DNA of 64,000 bases from Rubrivivax sp. (GTDB lineage: Bacteria > Pseudomonadota > Gammaproteobacteria > Burkholderiales > Burkholderiaceae_C): positions 62,001 through 126,000 of the forward strand of contig JADCGP010000008.1 in the NCBI GenBank assembly GCA_020248915.1, in the 5' to 3' direction. Positions 54,609-64,000 of this stretch are shown here, piece by piece. Every line of letters starts with the position of its first letter. The first letter of the stretch is position 1. Position numbers and translations under genes: made by a program. The notes beneath the pieces were generated by a model. The model was not told the DNA's origin and made no database searches. It saw only the letters and a program-made list of their open reading frames with translations.

Positions 54609-57600
54609 ATGACCACCGACACGACATCGTCGGGCGCAGGCCGCCCGTCGCGCCTGAACATCTCGCAGTGGGCGCTCGACCATCCGGCCCTGACCCGCTA
54701 CCTGATGGTGGTGATGATGGTGCTCGGGTTCGCGGCGTACTTCCAGCTCGGCCAGGACGAGGACCCGCCATTCACCTTCCGGGCGATGGTCGTCCAGGCC
54801 TTCTGGCCCGGCGCCAGCGCCCACCAGATGGCCGAGCAGGTGACGGACAAGGTCGAGCGCGCGCTGCAGGAAGTGCCGTACGCCGACGTGATCCGCAGCT
54901 ACACCAAGCCCGGCGAGAGCCTGACGATCCTGCAGCTGAAGGACAGCTCGCCCCCGAAAGAGGTGGCCGCCAGCTGGTACCAGGCGCGCAAGCGCGTGGG
55001 CGACATGCGCGCGACGTTACCGGCAGGCGTGATCGGCCCGGTGTTCAACGACGACTTCGGCGACGTCTACGGCTCGATCTTTGCGCTGTCCGCCGACGGG
55101 TTCAGCCGCGAGGAGACGCGCGTCCAGGCCGAGCGCGTGCGCCAGCGCCTGCTGAAGGTGCCCGACGTGGCCAAGGTCGAGGTCTTCGGTGCCCAGGCGG
55201 AGAAGGTGTTCGTCGAGATCTCCCAGAAGCGGCTTGCGCAGCTCGGGCTCGACGTCAACCAGGTGGTCGCCCAGATCGCGGCGCAGAACGCGGTGGAGGG
55301 CGCGGGCGTGATGAACGCCGGCCTGGAGAACCTGCAGGTGCGCGTTGCCGGGCAGTTCGGTTCCGTCGAGGAGCTCGGGCGGTTCCCGATCCGTGCCGTC
55401 AATCCCGCCACCGGCGCGGCCAGCCAGCTGCGCCTGTCGGACATCGCCGAAGTGCGGCGCGACTACGCCGATCCGCCGCAGGTGCTGGTGCGCCACCAGG
55501 GCCGCGACGTCGTCGCGCTCGGCGTCTCGATGGCCAAGGGCGGCGACATCATCGCCCTCGGCAAGGCGTTGCGCGCCGAGGTCGCCAGCCTGAAGGCCGA
55601 GCTTCCGGTCGGGCTCGAGCTGTCCCAGGTGCAGGACCAGCCCGAGGCCGTCAGCCGGTCGGTGGGCGAGTTCGTCAAGGTCCTGCTCGAGGCGATCGTC
55701 GTCGTGCTGGCAGTCAGCTTCATCAGCCTGGGCCTGCACACGAGGCCGCTGCGCATCGACATCTGGCCGGGCCTAGTGGTCGCCATCACGATCCCGCTGG
55801 TGCTCGCGATCACCTTCGTCACGATGTACTACTGGGGCGTCGGCCTGCACAAGATCTCGCTGGGCAGCCTGATCATCGCGCTCGGCCTGCTGGTCGACGA
55901 CGCGATCATCGCGGTGGAGATGATGGTCCGCAAGCTCGAGGAGGGCCACGACCGCGTGCGTGCCGCGACCTTCACCTACGAGCTGGTGTCGATGCCGATG
56001 CTGACCGGCACGCTGATCACGGCGGCCGGCTTCCTGCCGATCGGCCTGGCCAAGAGCGTGACCGGCGAGTACACCTTCGCGATCTTCGCGGTCACCTCGG
56101 CGGCGCTGGTCATCTCCTGGGTGGTCTCGGTCTACTTCGTGCCTTACCTCGGCTTCCTGATGCTGCGCAACCGGCAGCGCCAGGACGGCCAGTCCCACGA
56201 GCTGTTCGACACCCCCTTCTACAGTCGATTCCGGCGGCTGGTGGACTGGTGCGTGCGCCACCGCTGGATCACGATCGGCCTGACGATCGCCACCTTCGTT
56301 GCCGGCCTAGCGGGGATGGGCCGGGTGCAGCAGCAGTTCTTCCCGGACTCCAGCCGCCCCGAGATCCTGGTCGACCTGTGGCTGCCCGAGGGGTCGACGA
56401 TCCAGCAGACCGGCGAGGTCGCGCGCCGCTTCGAGGCCCGGATGGGCAAGGAGCCCGGGGTCGCGACCGTCACGACCTGGATCGGGTCGGGCGTGCCGCG
56501 CTTCTACCTGCCGCTCGACCAGATCTTTCCGCAGGCCAACGTCAGCCAGACCATCGTGCTGCCGCGCGACCTCGCGGCGCGCGAGGAACTGCGCAAGCGA
56601 CTGCCCGAGATCCTGGCAGCCGAGTTCCCCGAAGTGCGCGGGCGCGTCAAGCTGCTGCCCAACGGGCCTCCTGTTCCCTATCCGGTGCAGTTCCGGGTCG
56701 TCGGGCCGGAGATGGTCCAGGTGCGGCAGTGGGCCGACCGGGCCAAGGAGATACTGAACGCCCATCCCGACATGCGCGGGGTCAACGACAACTGGAACGA
56801 GGCGATCAAGATCCTTCGGCTGCACATCGACCAGGACAAGGCGCGCGCGCTCGGCGTGACCAGCCAGGCCGTCGCCCAGGCGTCGCGCACCATCCTGTCC
56901 GGGAGCGTGATCGGCCAGTACCGCGAAGGCGACCGCCTGATCGACATCGTGCTGCGCCAGCCGCTGGCGGAACGCGACGCGATCGACGACCTGGCCCATG
57001 GCTACCTTCCCACGACCAGCGGACGGTCCATCCCCATCACTCAGATCGCCGAGGTGCGGTTCGACTTCGAGCCCGGGGTGCTGTGGCGCGAGGGCCGCGA
57101 CTACGCGGTCACCATCCAGGGCGACGTGGCCGAGGGCCTGCAGGGCCCGTCCGTGACCGCCCGGATCTGGCCCCGGCTGCGCGAGCTGGCCGAGACGATG
57201 CCTCCTGGCTATCGGATCCAGATCGCCGGCGCGGCCGAGGAGAGCGGCAAGGGCCAGGGGTCGATCGCGGCCGGGGTGCCGGCGATGCTGTTCATCATCT
57301 TCACCCTGCTGATGCTGCAGCTGCAGAGCTTCAGCCGGGCGATCCTGGTGTTCCTGACGGGGCCGCTGGGCATCGCCGGGGTGGCCGGCGCCCTGCTGCT
57401 GCTAGACCGGCCGTTCGGCTTCGTCGCGCTGCTGGGAGTCATCGCGCTGACCGGGATGATCATGCGCAACTCGGTGATCCTGATCGACCAGATCGAGCAG
57501 GACCGCCGCCAGGGCGTTCCGACCTGGGATGCCATCGTCGAGGCGGCGGTGCGGCGCTTCCGGCCCATCGTGCTGACGGCCGCCGCGGCGGTGCTGGCGA

Positions 57601-57743
57601 TGATCCCTCTTTCGCGCAGCGTGTTCTGGGGGCCGATGGCGGTGGCGATCATGGGCGGTCTCGTCGTCGCCACGGTGCTGACGCTGCTGGCGCTGCCGGC
57701 GATGTACGCCGCCTGGTTCCGTGTCCGGCGCCCCGAAGCCTGA
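54609..57743 (+). CDS. RND-family efflux permease
   Basis: A 1044-residue, 12-helix proton-driven pump of the AcrB/HAE-like superfamily. The proton-relay acidic pair is in TM4 (LGLLVDDAIIAVEMMVRKLE). The porter domains include FWPGASAHQMAEQVTDKVER and VEVFGAQAEKVFVEISQKRL, and TM10-11 has GVIALTGMIMRNSVILIDQI. The N-terminal variant QLGQDEDPPFTFRAMVVQA marks the subgroup often paired with lipoprotein adaptors and TetR control. Substrates are unknown; drugs, solvents or toxic metabolites are plausible. Confidence 0.94.
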   Translation: MTTDTTSSGAGRPSRLNISQWALDHPALTRYLMVVMMVLGFAAYFQLGQDEDPPFTFRAMVVQAFWPGASAHQMAEQVTDKVERALQEVPYADVIRSYTKPGESLTILQLKDSSPPKEVAASWYQARKRVGDMRATLPAGVIGPVFNDDFGDVYGSIFALSADGFSREETRVQAERVRQRLLKVPDVAKVEVFGAQAEKVFVEISQKRLAQLGLDVNQVVAQIAAQNAVEGAGVMNAGLENLQVRVAGQFGSVEELGRFPIRAVNPATGAASQLRLSDIAEVRRDYADPPQVLVRHQGRDVVALGVSMAKGGDIIALGKALRAEVASLKAELPVGLELSQVQDQPEAVSRSVGEFVKVLLEAIVVVLAVSFISLGLHTRPLRIDIWPGLVVAITIPLVLAITFVTMYYWGVGLHKISLGSLIIALGLLVDDAIIAVEMMVRKLEEGHDRVRAATFTYELVSMPMLTGTLITAAGFLPIGLAKSVTGEYTFAIFAVTSAALVISWVVSVYFVPYLGFLMLRNRQRQDGQSHELFDTPFYSRFRRLVDWCVRHRWITIGLTIATFVAGLAGMGRVQQQFFPDSSRPEILVDLWLPEGSTIQQTGEVARRFEARMGKEPGVATVTTWIGSGVPRFYLPLDQIFPQANVSQTIVLPRDLAAREELRKRLPEILAAEFPEVRGRVKLLPNGPPVPYPVQFRVVGPEMVQVRQWADRAKEILNAHPDMRGVNDNWNEAIKILRLHIDQDKARALGVTSQAVAQASRTILSGSVIGQYREGDRLIDIVLRQPLAERDAIDDLAHGYLPTTSGRSIPITQIAEVRFDFEPGVLWREGRDYAVTIQGDVAEGLQGPSVTARIWPRLRELAETMPPGYRIQIAGAAEESGKGQGSIAAGVPAMLFIIFTLLMLQLQSFSRAILVFLTGPLGIAGVAGALLLLDRPFGFVALLGVIALTGMIMRNSVILIDQIEQDRRQGVPTWDAIVEAAVRRFRPIVLTAAAAVLAMIPLSRSVFWGPMAVAIMGGLVVATVLTLLALPAMYAAWFRVRRPEA

Positions 57744-57817
57744 CGCGGCACCCGATGCAACGCGGGCCCGGTGTGGCAGGCTAAAATGCTGCCTTCGCCG
57801 AAAGCCGGCGCCGGCCC

Positions 57818-57904
57818 GCGCGGGTGGCGAAATGGGTAGACGCACCAGGTTTAGGTCCTGACGCCTTCATCGGCGTGCCGGTTCGAGTCCGGCCCCGCGC
57901 ACCA
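57818..57904 (+). tRNA. tRNA-Leu(TAG)
   Basis: An 87-base class II tRNA. The acceptor GCGCGGG pairs with CCCGCGC, the anticodon loop TTTAGGT holds TAG at 57852-57854, the long variable arm contains GCCTTCATCGGC, the T-arm has GTTCGAGTCC and the CCA is encoded. The outermost anticodon-stem pair is C-A. A -10-like TAAAAT lies at 57782-57787. It reads CTA/CTG leucine codons. Confidence 0.97.
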
Positions 57905-57973
57905 CCGCTCGCAGCAACCCGACGTCCCCACCCGCGGCGCCCACCGGCGCCCGCACCTGCTCCAGCCCCGATC

Positions 57974-59284
57974 ATGGCCGTCCAAGTCGAAACCCTCGAG
58001 AAGCTCCGTCGCCGCATCACGCTCACGCTGCCCGCCCAGGACATCCACGGCGAGGTCGAGTCGCGCCTGAAGCGCCTCGCCCGCACCGTCAAGGCCGACG
58101 GCTTCCGCCCCGGCAAGGTGCCGATGAGCGTCGTGGCCCAGCGCTACGGCTGGAACGTCCAGTACGAGGTGGTCAACGACAAGGTCGGCAAGGCCTTCAG
58201 CGATGCCGCGGCCGAGGCCCGGCTGCGCGTGGCCGGGGCGCCCAGGATCACCCAGAAGGACGACGCGCCGGAGGGGCAGATCGCCTTCGACGCCACCTTC
58301 GAGGTCTTCCCCGAGGTCACGATCGGCGACCTGTCGGCGGTCAGCGTCGAGCGCATCGACACCGAGGTCACCGAGGCCGCGATCGACCGCACGGTCGAGA
58401 TCCTGCGCAAGCAGCGCCGCACGTTCTCCCTGCGTCCGGCCGCCGAGGGCGCCGCCGAGACCGACCGGGTGACGATCGACTTCGAGGGCAAGATCGACGG
58501 CGAGCCTTTCGCCGGAGGCAAGGCCGAGGCCTTCCAGTTCGTGATCGGCGAAGGCCAGATGCTCGAGCAGTTCGACCGGGCCGTGCGCGGGATGAAGGTC
58601 GGGGAGAGCAAGACCTTCCCGTTGCAGTTCCCGGCCGATTACCAGGGCGCCGAGGTAGCCGGCAAGGAAGCCGACTTCCTGGTGACGGTGCGGCGCATCG
58701 AGGCGCAGCACCTGCCCGAGGTGGACGATGCGTTCGCCCGCTCGCTGGGCATCAAGGAGGCCACGGTCGACGGGCTGCGGGCCGACGTCCGCCGGAACCT
58801 CGAGCGCGAGGTCGGCTTCCGTGTGCTGTCGCGCAACAAGGCGGCGGTGATGGACGCGCTGGTCGGCGCTGCCACGCTCGACCTGCCCGAGTCGCTGATC
58901 GAGGCCGAGACGGAGCGGCTGGTCGAGAAGACCCGCGCCGACCTGAAGCAGCGCGGCATGAAGGACGCGGACAAGGCCGAGATCCCGCCCGAACTCGTGC
59001 GCCCGCAGGCCGAGCGCCGCGTGCGCCTGGGCCTGGTGGTGGGCGAGCTGGTGCGGGCCAACGGGCTGCAGGCCCGGCCCGAGCAGCTGCAGGCCCACAT
59101 CGAGGAACTGGCGCAGAGCTACGAGAAGCCGGCCGAGGTGATGCGCTGGTACCTGGGCGACCGGCAGCGGATGGCCGAGGTCGAGGCCATCGTCGTCGAG
59201 AACAACGTCACCCGCTTCGTCCTCGACAAGGCGCAGGTCACGGCCACGGTGCTACCGTTCGACGATCTGATGACTGCGGCCTGA
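57974..59284 (+). CDS. tig: Trigger factor
   Basis: The ribosome-associated chaperone and peptidyl-prolyl isomerase, 436 residues. The N-terminal ribosome-binding domain has the signature [17 protein letters not shown], the FKBP-like PPIase domain spans about residues 155-245 ([40 protein letters not shown]), and the helical C-terminal arms complete it. The ATG at 57974 is 69 bases after tRNA-Leu. It heads the conserved tig-clpP-clpX-lon protein quality-control block. Confidence 0.97.
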   Translation: MAVQVETLEKLRRRITLTLPAQDIHGEVESRLKRLARTVKADGFRPGKVPMSVVAQRYGWNVQYEVVNDKVGKAFSDAAAEARLRVAGAPRITQKDDAPEGQIAFDATFEVFPEVTIGDLSAVSVERIDTEVTEAAIDRTVEILRKQRRTFSLRPAAEGAAETDRVTIDFEGKIDGEPFAGGKAEAFQFVIGEGQMLEQFDRAVRGMKVGESKTFPLQFPADYQGAEVAGKEADFLVTVRRIEAQHLPEVDDAFARSLGIKEATVDGLRADVRRNLEREVGFRVLSRNKAAVMDALVGAATLDLPESLIEAETERLVEKTRADLKQRGMKDADKAEIPPELVRPQAERRVRLGLVVGELVRANGLQARPEQLQAHIEELAQSYEKPAEVMRWYLGDRQRMAEVEAIVVENNVTRFVLDKAQVTATVLPFDDLMTAA

Positions 59285-59321
59285 GCCGCGCCTGCACGCC
59301 GCGCACCGCGAGGAACGGAAG

Positions 59322-59930
59322 ATGAGCCAGCCAGACACCGTCGGCCTGGGCATGGTGCCCATGGTGATCGAGCAGTCGGGGCGCGGGGAGCGCGCCTACG
59401 ACATCTACAGCCGCCTGCTGCGCGAGCGCATCGTGTTCCTGGTCGGCCCGGTCAACGACCAGACCGCCAACCTGGTCTGCGCACAGTTGCTGTTCCTGGA
59501 GAGCGAGAACCCCGACAAGGAGATCTTCCTCTACATCAACAGTCCCGGCGGCAGCGTCAGCGCCGGCCTGTCGATCTACGACACGATGAACTTCATCAAG
59601 CCAGACGTCAGCACGCTTTGCATGGGAATGGCCGCCAGCATGGGCAGCTTCCTGCTGATGGCCGGCGCCAAGGGCAAGCGCTTCGCGCTGCCGAACTCGC
59701 GCGTGATGCTGCACCAGCCGAGCGGTGGCGCACAGGGCCAGGCGAGCGACATCGAGATCCAGGCGCGCGAGATCCTGAAGACGCGCGAGCAGCTCAACCG
59801 GATCTACGCCGAGCGCACCGGCCAGAGCTACGAGAAGATCACCTCCGACATGGAGCGCGACTTCTGGATGTCGCCGGGCGAGGCGCGGGAGTACGGCCTG
59901 ATCGATCAGGTCCTGGACAAGCGGGCCTGA
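59322..59930 (+). CDS. clpP: ATP-dependent Clp protease proteolytic subunit
   Basis: A 202-residue serine protease forming the double-heptamer barrel that degrades substrates delivered by ClpX or ClpA. The catalytic triad is S106 (GMAASMGSF), H131 ([10 protein letters not shown]) and D180 (DMERDFWMS). Its N-terminal propeptide region is short, as is common. It lies 37 bases after tig and before clpX. Confidence 0.98.
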   Translation: MSQPDTVGLGMVPMVIEQSGRGERAYDIYSRLLRERIVFLVGPVNDQTANLVCAQLLFLESENPDKEIFLYINSPGGSVSAGLSIYDTMNFIKPDVSTLCMGMAASMGSFLLMAGAKGKRFALPNSRVMLHQPSGGAQGQASDIEIQAREILKTREQLNRIYAERTGQSYEKITSDMERDFWMSPGEAREYGLIDQVLDKRA

Positions 59931-59937
59931 GCCCGGG

Positions 59938-59952
59938 CGGGGCCGGGCCCCG
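59938..59952 (+). terminator. GC hairpin between clpP and clpX
   Basis: CGGGGC-CGG-GCCCCG forms a perfect 6-bp stem just after the clpP stop, with no T tract. It may be a partial terminator or stability element in the 124-base clpP-clpX gap. Confidence 0.35.
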
Positions 59953-60054
59953 AATCGCACCTGGAACGGACGCCAATTCCGTGCCGGGCCGAGGCGTGCA
60001 GTTGCACTATCATGAGGCTGCATTCCGCGTCTCACTCCGCGCACCGACACCTCC

Positions 60055-61320
60055 ATGGCCGAAAAGAAGGGCAGCTCCGCAGAGAAGGTGCTCTACTGCT
60101 CCTTCTGCGGCAAGAGCCAGCACGAGGTCAAGAAGCTGATCGCCGGCCCGTCGGTGTTCATCTGCGACGAGTGCATCGAGCTCTGCAACGACATCATCCG
60201 TGACGAGGTCCCGGCCGACGGCGCCGCCGGCAAGGCGCAGCGGTCGGACCTGCCGGTGCCCGGCGAGATCAAGTCGATCCTCGATCAGTACGTGATCGGC
60301 CAGGACGTGGCCAAGCGCACCCTGTCGGTGGCCGTGTACAACCATTACAAGCGCCTGAAGCACATGGGCGCCGGCAAGGACGAGGTCGAGCTCACGAAGA
60401 GCAACATCCTGCTGATCGGTCCCACCGGCAGCGGCAAGACGCTGCTCGCCCAGACGTTGGCCCGGCTGCTCAACGTGCCGTTCGTGATCGCCGACGCAAC
60501 CACGCTGACCGAGGCGGGCTACGTGGGCGAGGACGTCGAGAACATCATCCAGAAGCTGCTGCAGAACTGCAGTTACGACGTCGAGCGCGCGCAGCGCGGC
60601 ATCGTCTACATCGACGAGATCGACAAGATCAGCCGCAAGGCCGACAACCCGAGCATCACGCGCGACGTGTCCGGGGAGGGTGTGCAGCAGGCGCTGCTGA
60701 AGCTGGTCGAGGGCACGATGGCCAGCGTGCCTCCGCAGGGCGGCCGCAAGCACCCGAACCAGGACTTCCTGCAGATCGACACCACCAACATCCTGTTCAT
60801 CTGCGGCGGAGCGTTCGACGGCTTGGAGAAGGTCATCCAGAACCGCACCGAGAAGTCGGGCATCGGCTTCGCAGCCACGGTTCACAGCAAGAGCGAGAAG
60901 CGGTCCTCGGAGCTGTTCCGCGAGGTCGAGCCGGAGGACCTGATCAAGTTCGGCCTCATCCCCGAACTCGTCGGCCGACTGCCGGTCGTGGCCACGCTGG
61001 GCGAGCTGACCGAGGACGCGATGGTCCAGATCCTCACCGAGCCCAAGAACGCCCTCATCAAGCAGTACCAGAAGCTGTTCGCGATGGACGGCGTGGAGCT
61101 GGAAGTCCGGCCCTCGGCCTTGTCGGCGATCGCCCGTCGCGCGCTGGAGCGCAAGACCGGGGCCCGGGGTCTGCGCTCGATCATCGAGCACGTGCTGATC
61201 GACACGATGTTCGACCTGCCGACGCTGGACGGCGTGGCTAAGGTCGTGGTCGACGAGCACATCGTCGAAGACGGCGGCAAGCCGCTCCTCGTCTACCGCG
61301 AGCAGAAGGCCAAGGCGTGA
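60055..61320 (+). CDS. clpX: ATP-dependent Clp protease ATP-binding subunit ClpX
   Basis: A 421-residue AAA+ unfoldase. The N-terminal zinc-binding domain has C15, C18, C37 and C40 ([20 protein letters not shown]). Walker A is GPTGSGKT (122-129), Walker B IVYIDEID (183-190), the substrate-gripping pore loop GYVG (155-158) and the ClpP-binding IGF-type loop SGIGFAATV. It unfolds tagged proteins and threads them into ClpP. Confidence 0.98.
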   Translation: MAEKKGSSAEKVLYCSFCGKSQHEVKKLIAGPSVFICDECIELCNDIIRDEVPADGAAGKAQRSDLPVPGEIKSILDQYVIGQDVAKRTLSVAVYNHYKRLKHMGAGKDEVELTKSNILLIGPTGSGKTLLAQTLARLLNVPFVIADATTLTEAGYVGEDVENIIQKLLQNCSYDVERAQRGIVYIDEIDKISRKADNPSITRDVSGEGVQQALLKLVEGTMASVPPQGGRKHPNQDFLQIDTTNILFICGGAFDGLEKVIQNRTEKSGIGFAATVHSKSEKRSSELFREVEPEDLIKFGLIPELVGRLPVVATLGELTEDAMVQILTEPKNALIKQYQKLFAMDGVELEVRPSALSAIARRALERKTGARGLRSIIEHVLIDTMFDLPTLDGVAKVVVDEHIVEDGGKPLLVYREQKAKA

Positions 61321-61391
61321 TCCCGCCCCGCGCGGGCGCGCGCGGCCCGGCCGGGGTCCCCGGCGAGTCTGCCGGAGCGGCCAACGCATAG

Positions 61392-61419
61392 CTTGCAATC
61401 GAGCCTCCCGGCCCCAAGT
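61392..61419 (+). promoter_or_regulatory. Sigma-32-like heat-shock promoter of lon
   Basis: CTTGCAA (61392-61398), a 13-base spacer and CCCCAAGT (61412-61419) resemble the RpoH consensus CTTGAAA-N11-16-CCCCATNT. The element is 25 bases before the lon ATG, consistent with heat induction of lon independent of clpX. Confidence 0.55.
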
Positions 61420-61443
61420 CGGCGAGAGAAAGAGAGGTTTGCG

Positions 61444-63891
<2,448 letters not shown>

Positions 63892-63920
63892 GCGGAGTTC
63901 GTCTATACTGCGAGGCTTCT

Positions 63921-63996
63921 GCGGGAATAGCTCAGTTGGTAGAGCGCAACCTTGCCAAGGTTGAGGTCGCGAGTTCGAGACTCGTTTCCCGCTCCA
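63921..63996 (+). tRNA. tRNA-Gly(GCC)
   Basis: A complete 76-base tRNA. The acceptor GCGGGAA pairs with TTCCCGC, the anticodon stem CAACC/GGTTG holds loop TTGCCAA with anticodon GCC, the T-arm has GTTCGAGAC and CCA is encoded. A -10-like TATACT stands at 63904-63909, giving the gene its own promoter after lon. Confidence 0.97.
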
Positions 63997-64000
63997 GACG

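Overview
The window is a chromosomal segment of a very G+C-rich betaproteobacterium, most likely order Burkholderiales near the Rubrivivax/Leptothrix group. The evidence is the G+C and codon bias, housekeeping gene orders typical of that order (ihfA-merR-tRNA-Pro; ilvI-ilvH-ilvC-pssA-leuA; tRNA-Leu-tig-clpP-clpX-lon-tRNA-Gly; a sigma factor with DUF3619, DUF3106 and RDD genes) and a BciA-type divinyl chlorophyllide reductase, which suggests a phototroph or a recent descendant of one. No rRNA, CRISPR array, transposase or prophage gene was seen.

Layout. 1-1.1 kb: ihfA, a MerR regulator, tRNA-Pro(GGG). 1.1-18.9 kb: a same-strand block of 16 genes that I read as a nitrogen-scavenging system for biuret, and probably triuret. 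It has allophanate hydrolase (atzF), the carboxybiuret hydrolase set (atzG, atzE, atzH), a biuret hydrolase with all four expected catalytic residues (biuH), a second hydrolase of the same fold (candidate triuret hydrolase), a formamidase, two complete ABC importers (a BMP/nucleoside type and an oligopeptide type) and a GntR/FCD regulator. Its upstream region carries an NtrC-like palindrome, a sigma-54 -24/-12 element and a GTATAC operator. Cyanuric acid hydrolase (AtzD) is absent, so carboxybiuret, if made, would come from another source.

19-32.5 kb is a mosaic. It contains a planctomycete-like leucine-rich-repeat lipoprotein, bciA, a small lipoprotein, an ArsC-like protein, an operon of aminotransferase, P450, Rieske oxygenase and YchJ genes, riboflavin synthase behind four 22-bp tandem repeats, a PHB-depolymerase-like esterase, a methyltransferase with a signal peptide, sppA and an AEC transporter.

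32.5-41.8 kb: membrane and soluble pyrophosphatases (divergent), a FemAB-like protein, nadE, glnB, a LOG protein, and the sigma/DUF3619/DUF3106/RDD operon. 41.9-48.2 kb: branched-chain amino acid synthesis (ilvI, ilvH, ilvC), pssA, and leuA preceded by a leucine leader peptide and attenuator. 48.2-57.7 kb: a PBP7-type endopeptidase, an IclR regulator, the squalene genes hpnC-hpnD-hpnE, and an RND efflux pair behind a consensus promoter overlapped by a TetR-like palindrome. 57.8-64 kb: tRNA-Leu(TAG), tig, clpP, clpX, lon (with a sigma-32-like promoter) and tRNA-Gly(GCC).

Family assignments come from reading protein sequences and remembered signatures. No database search was run.
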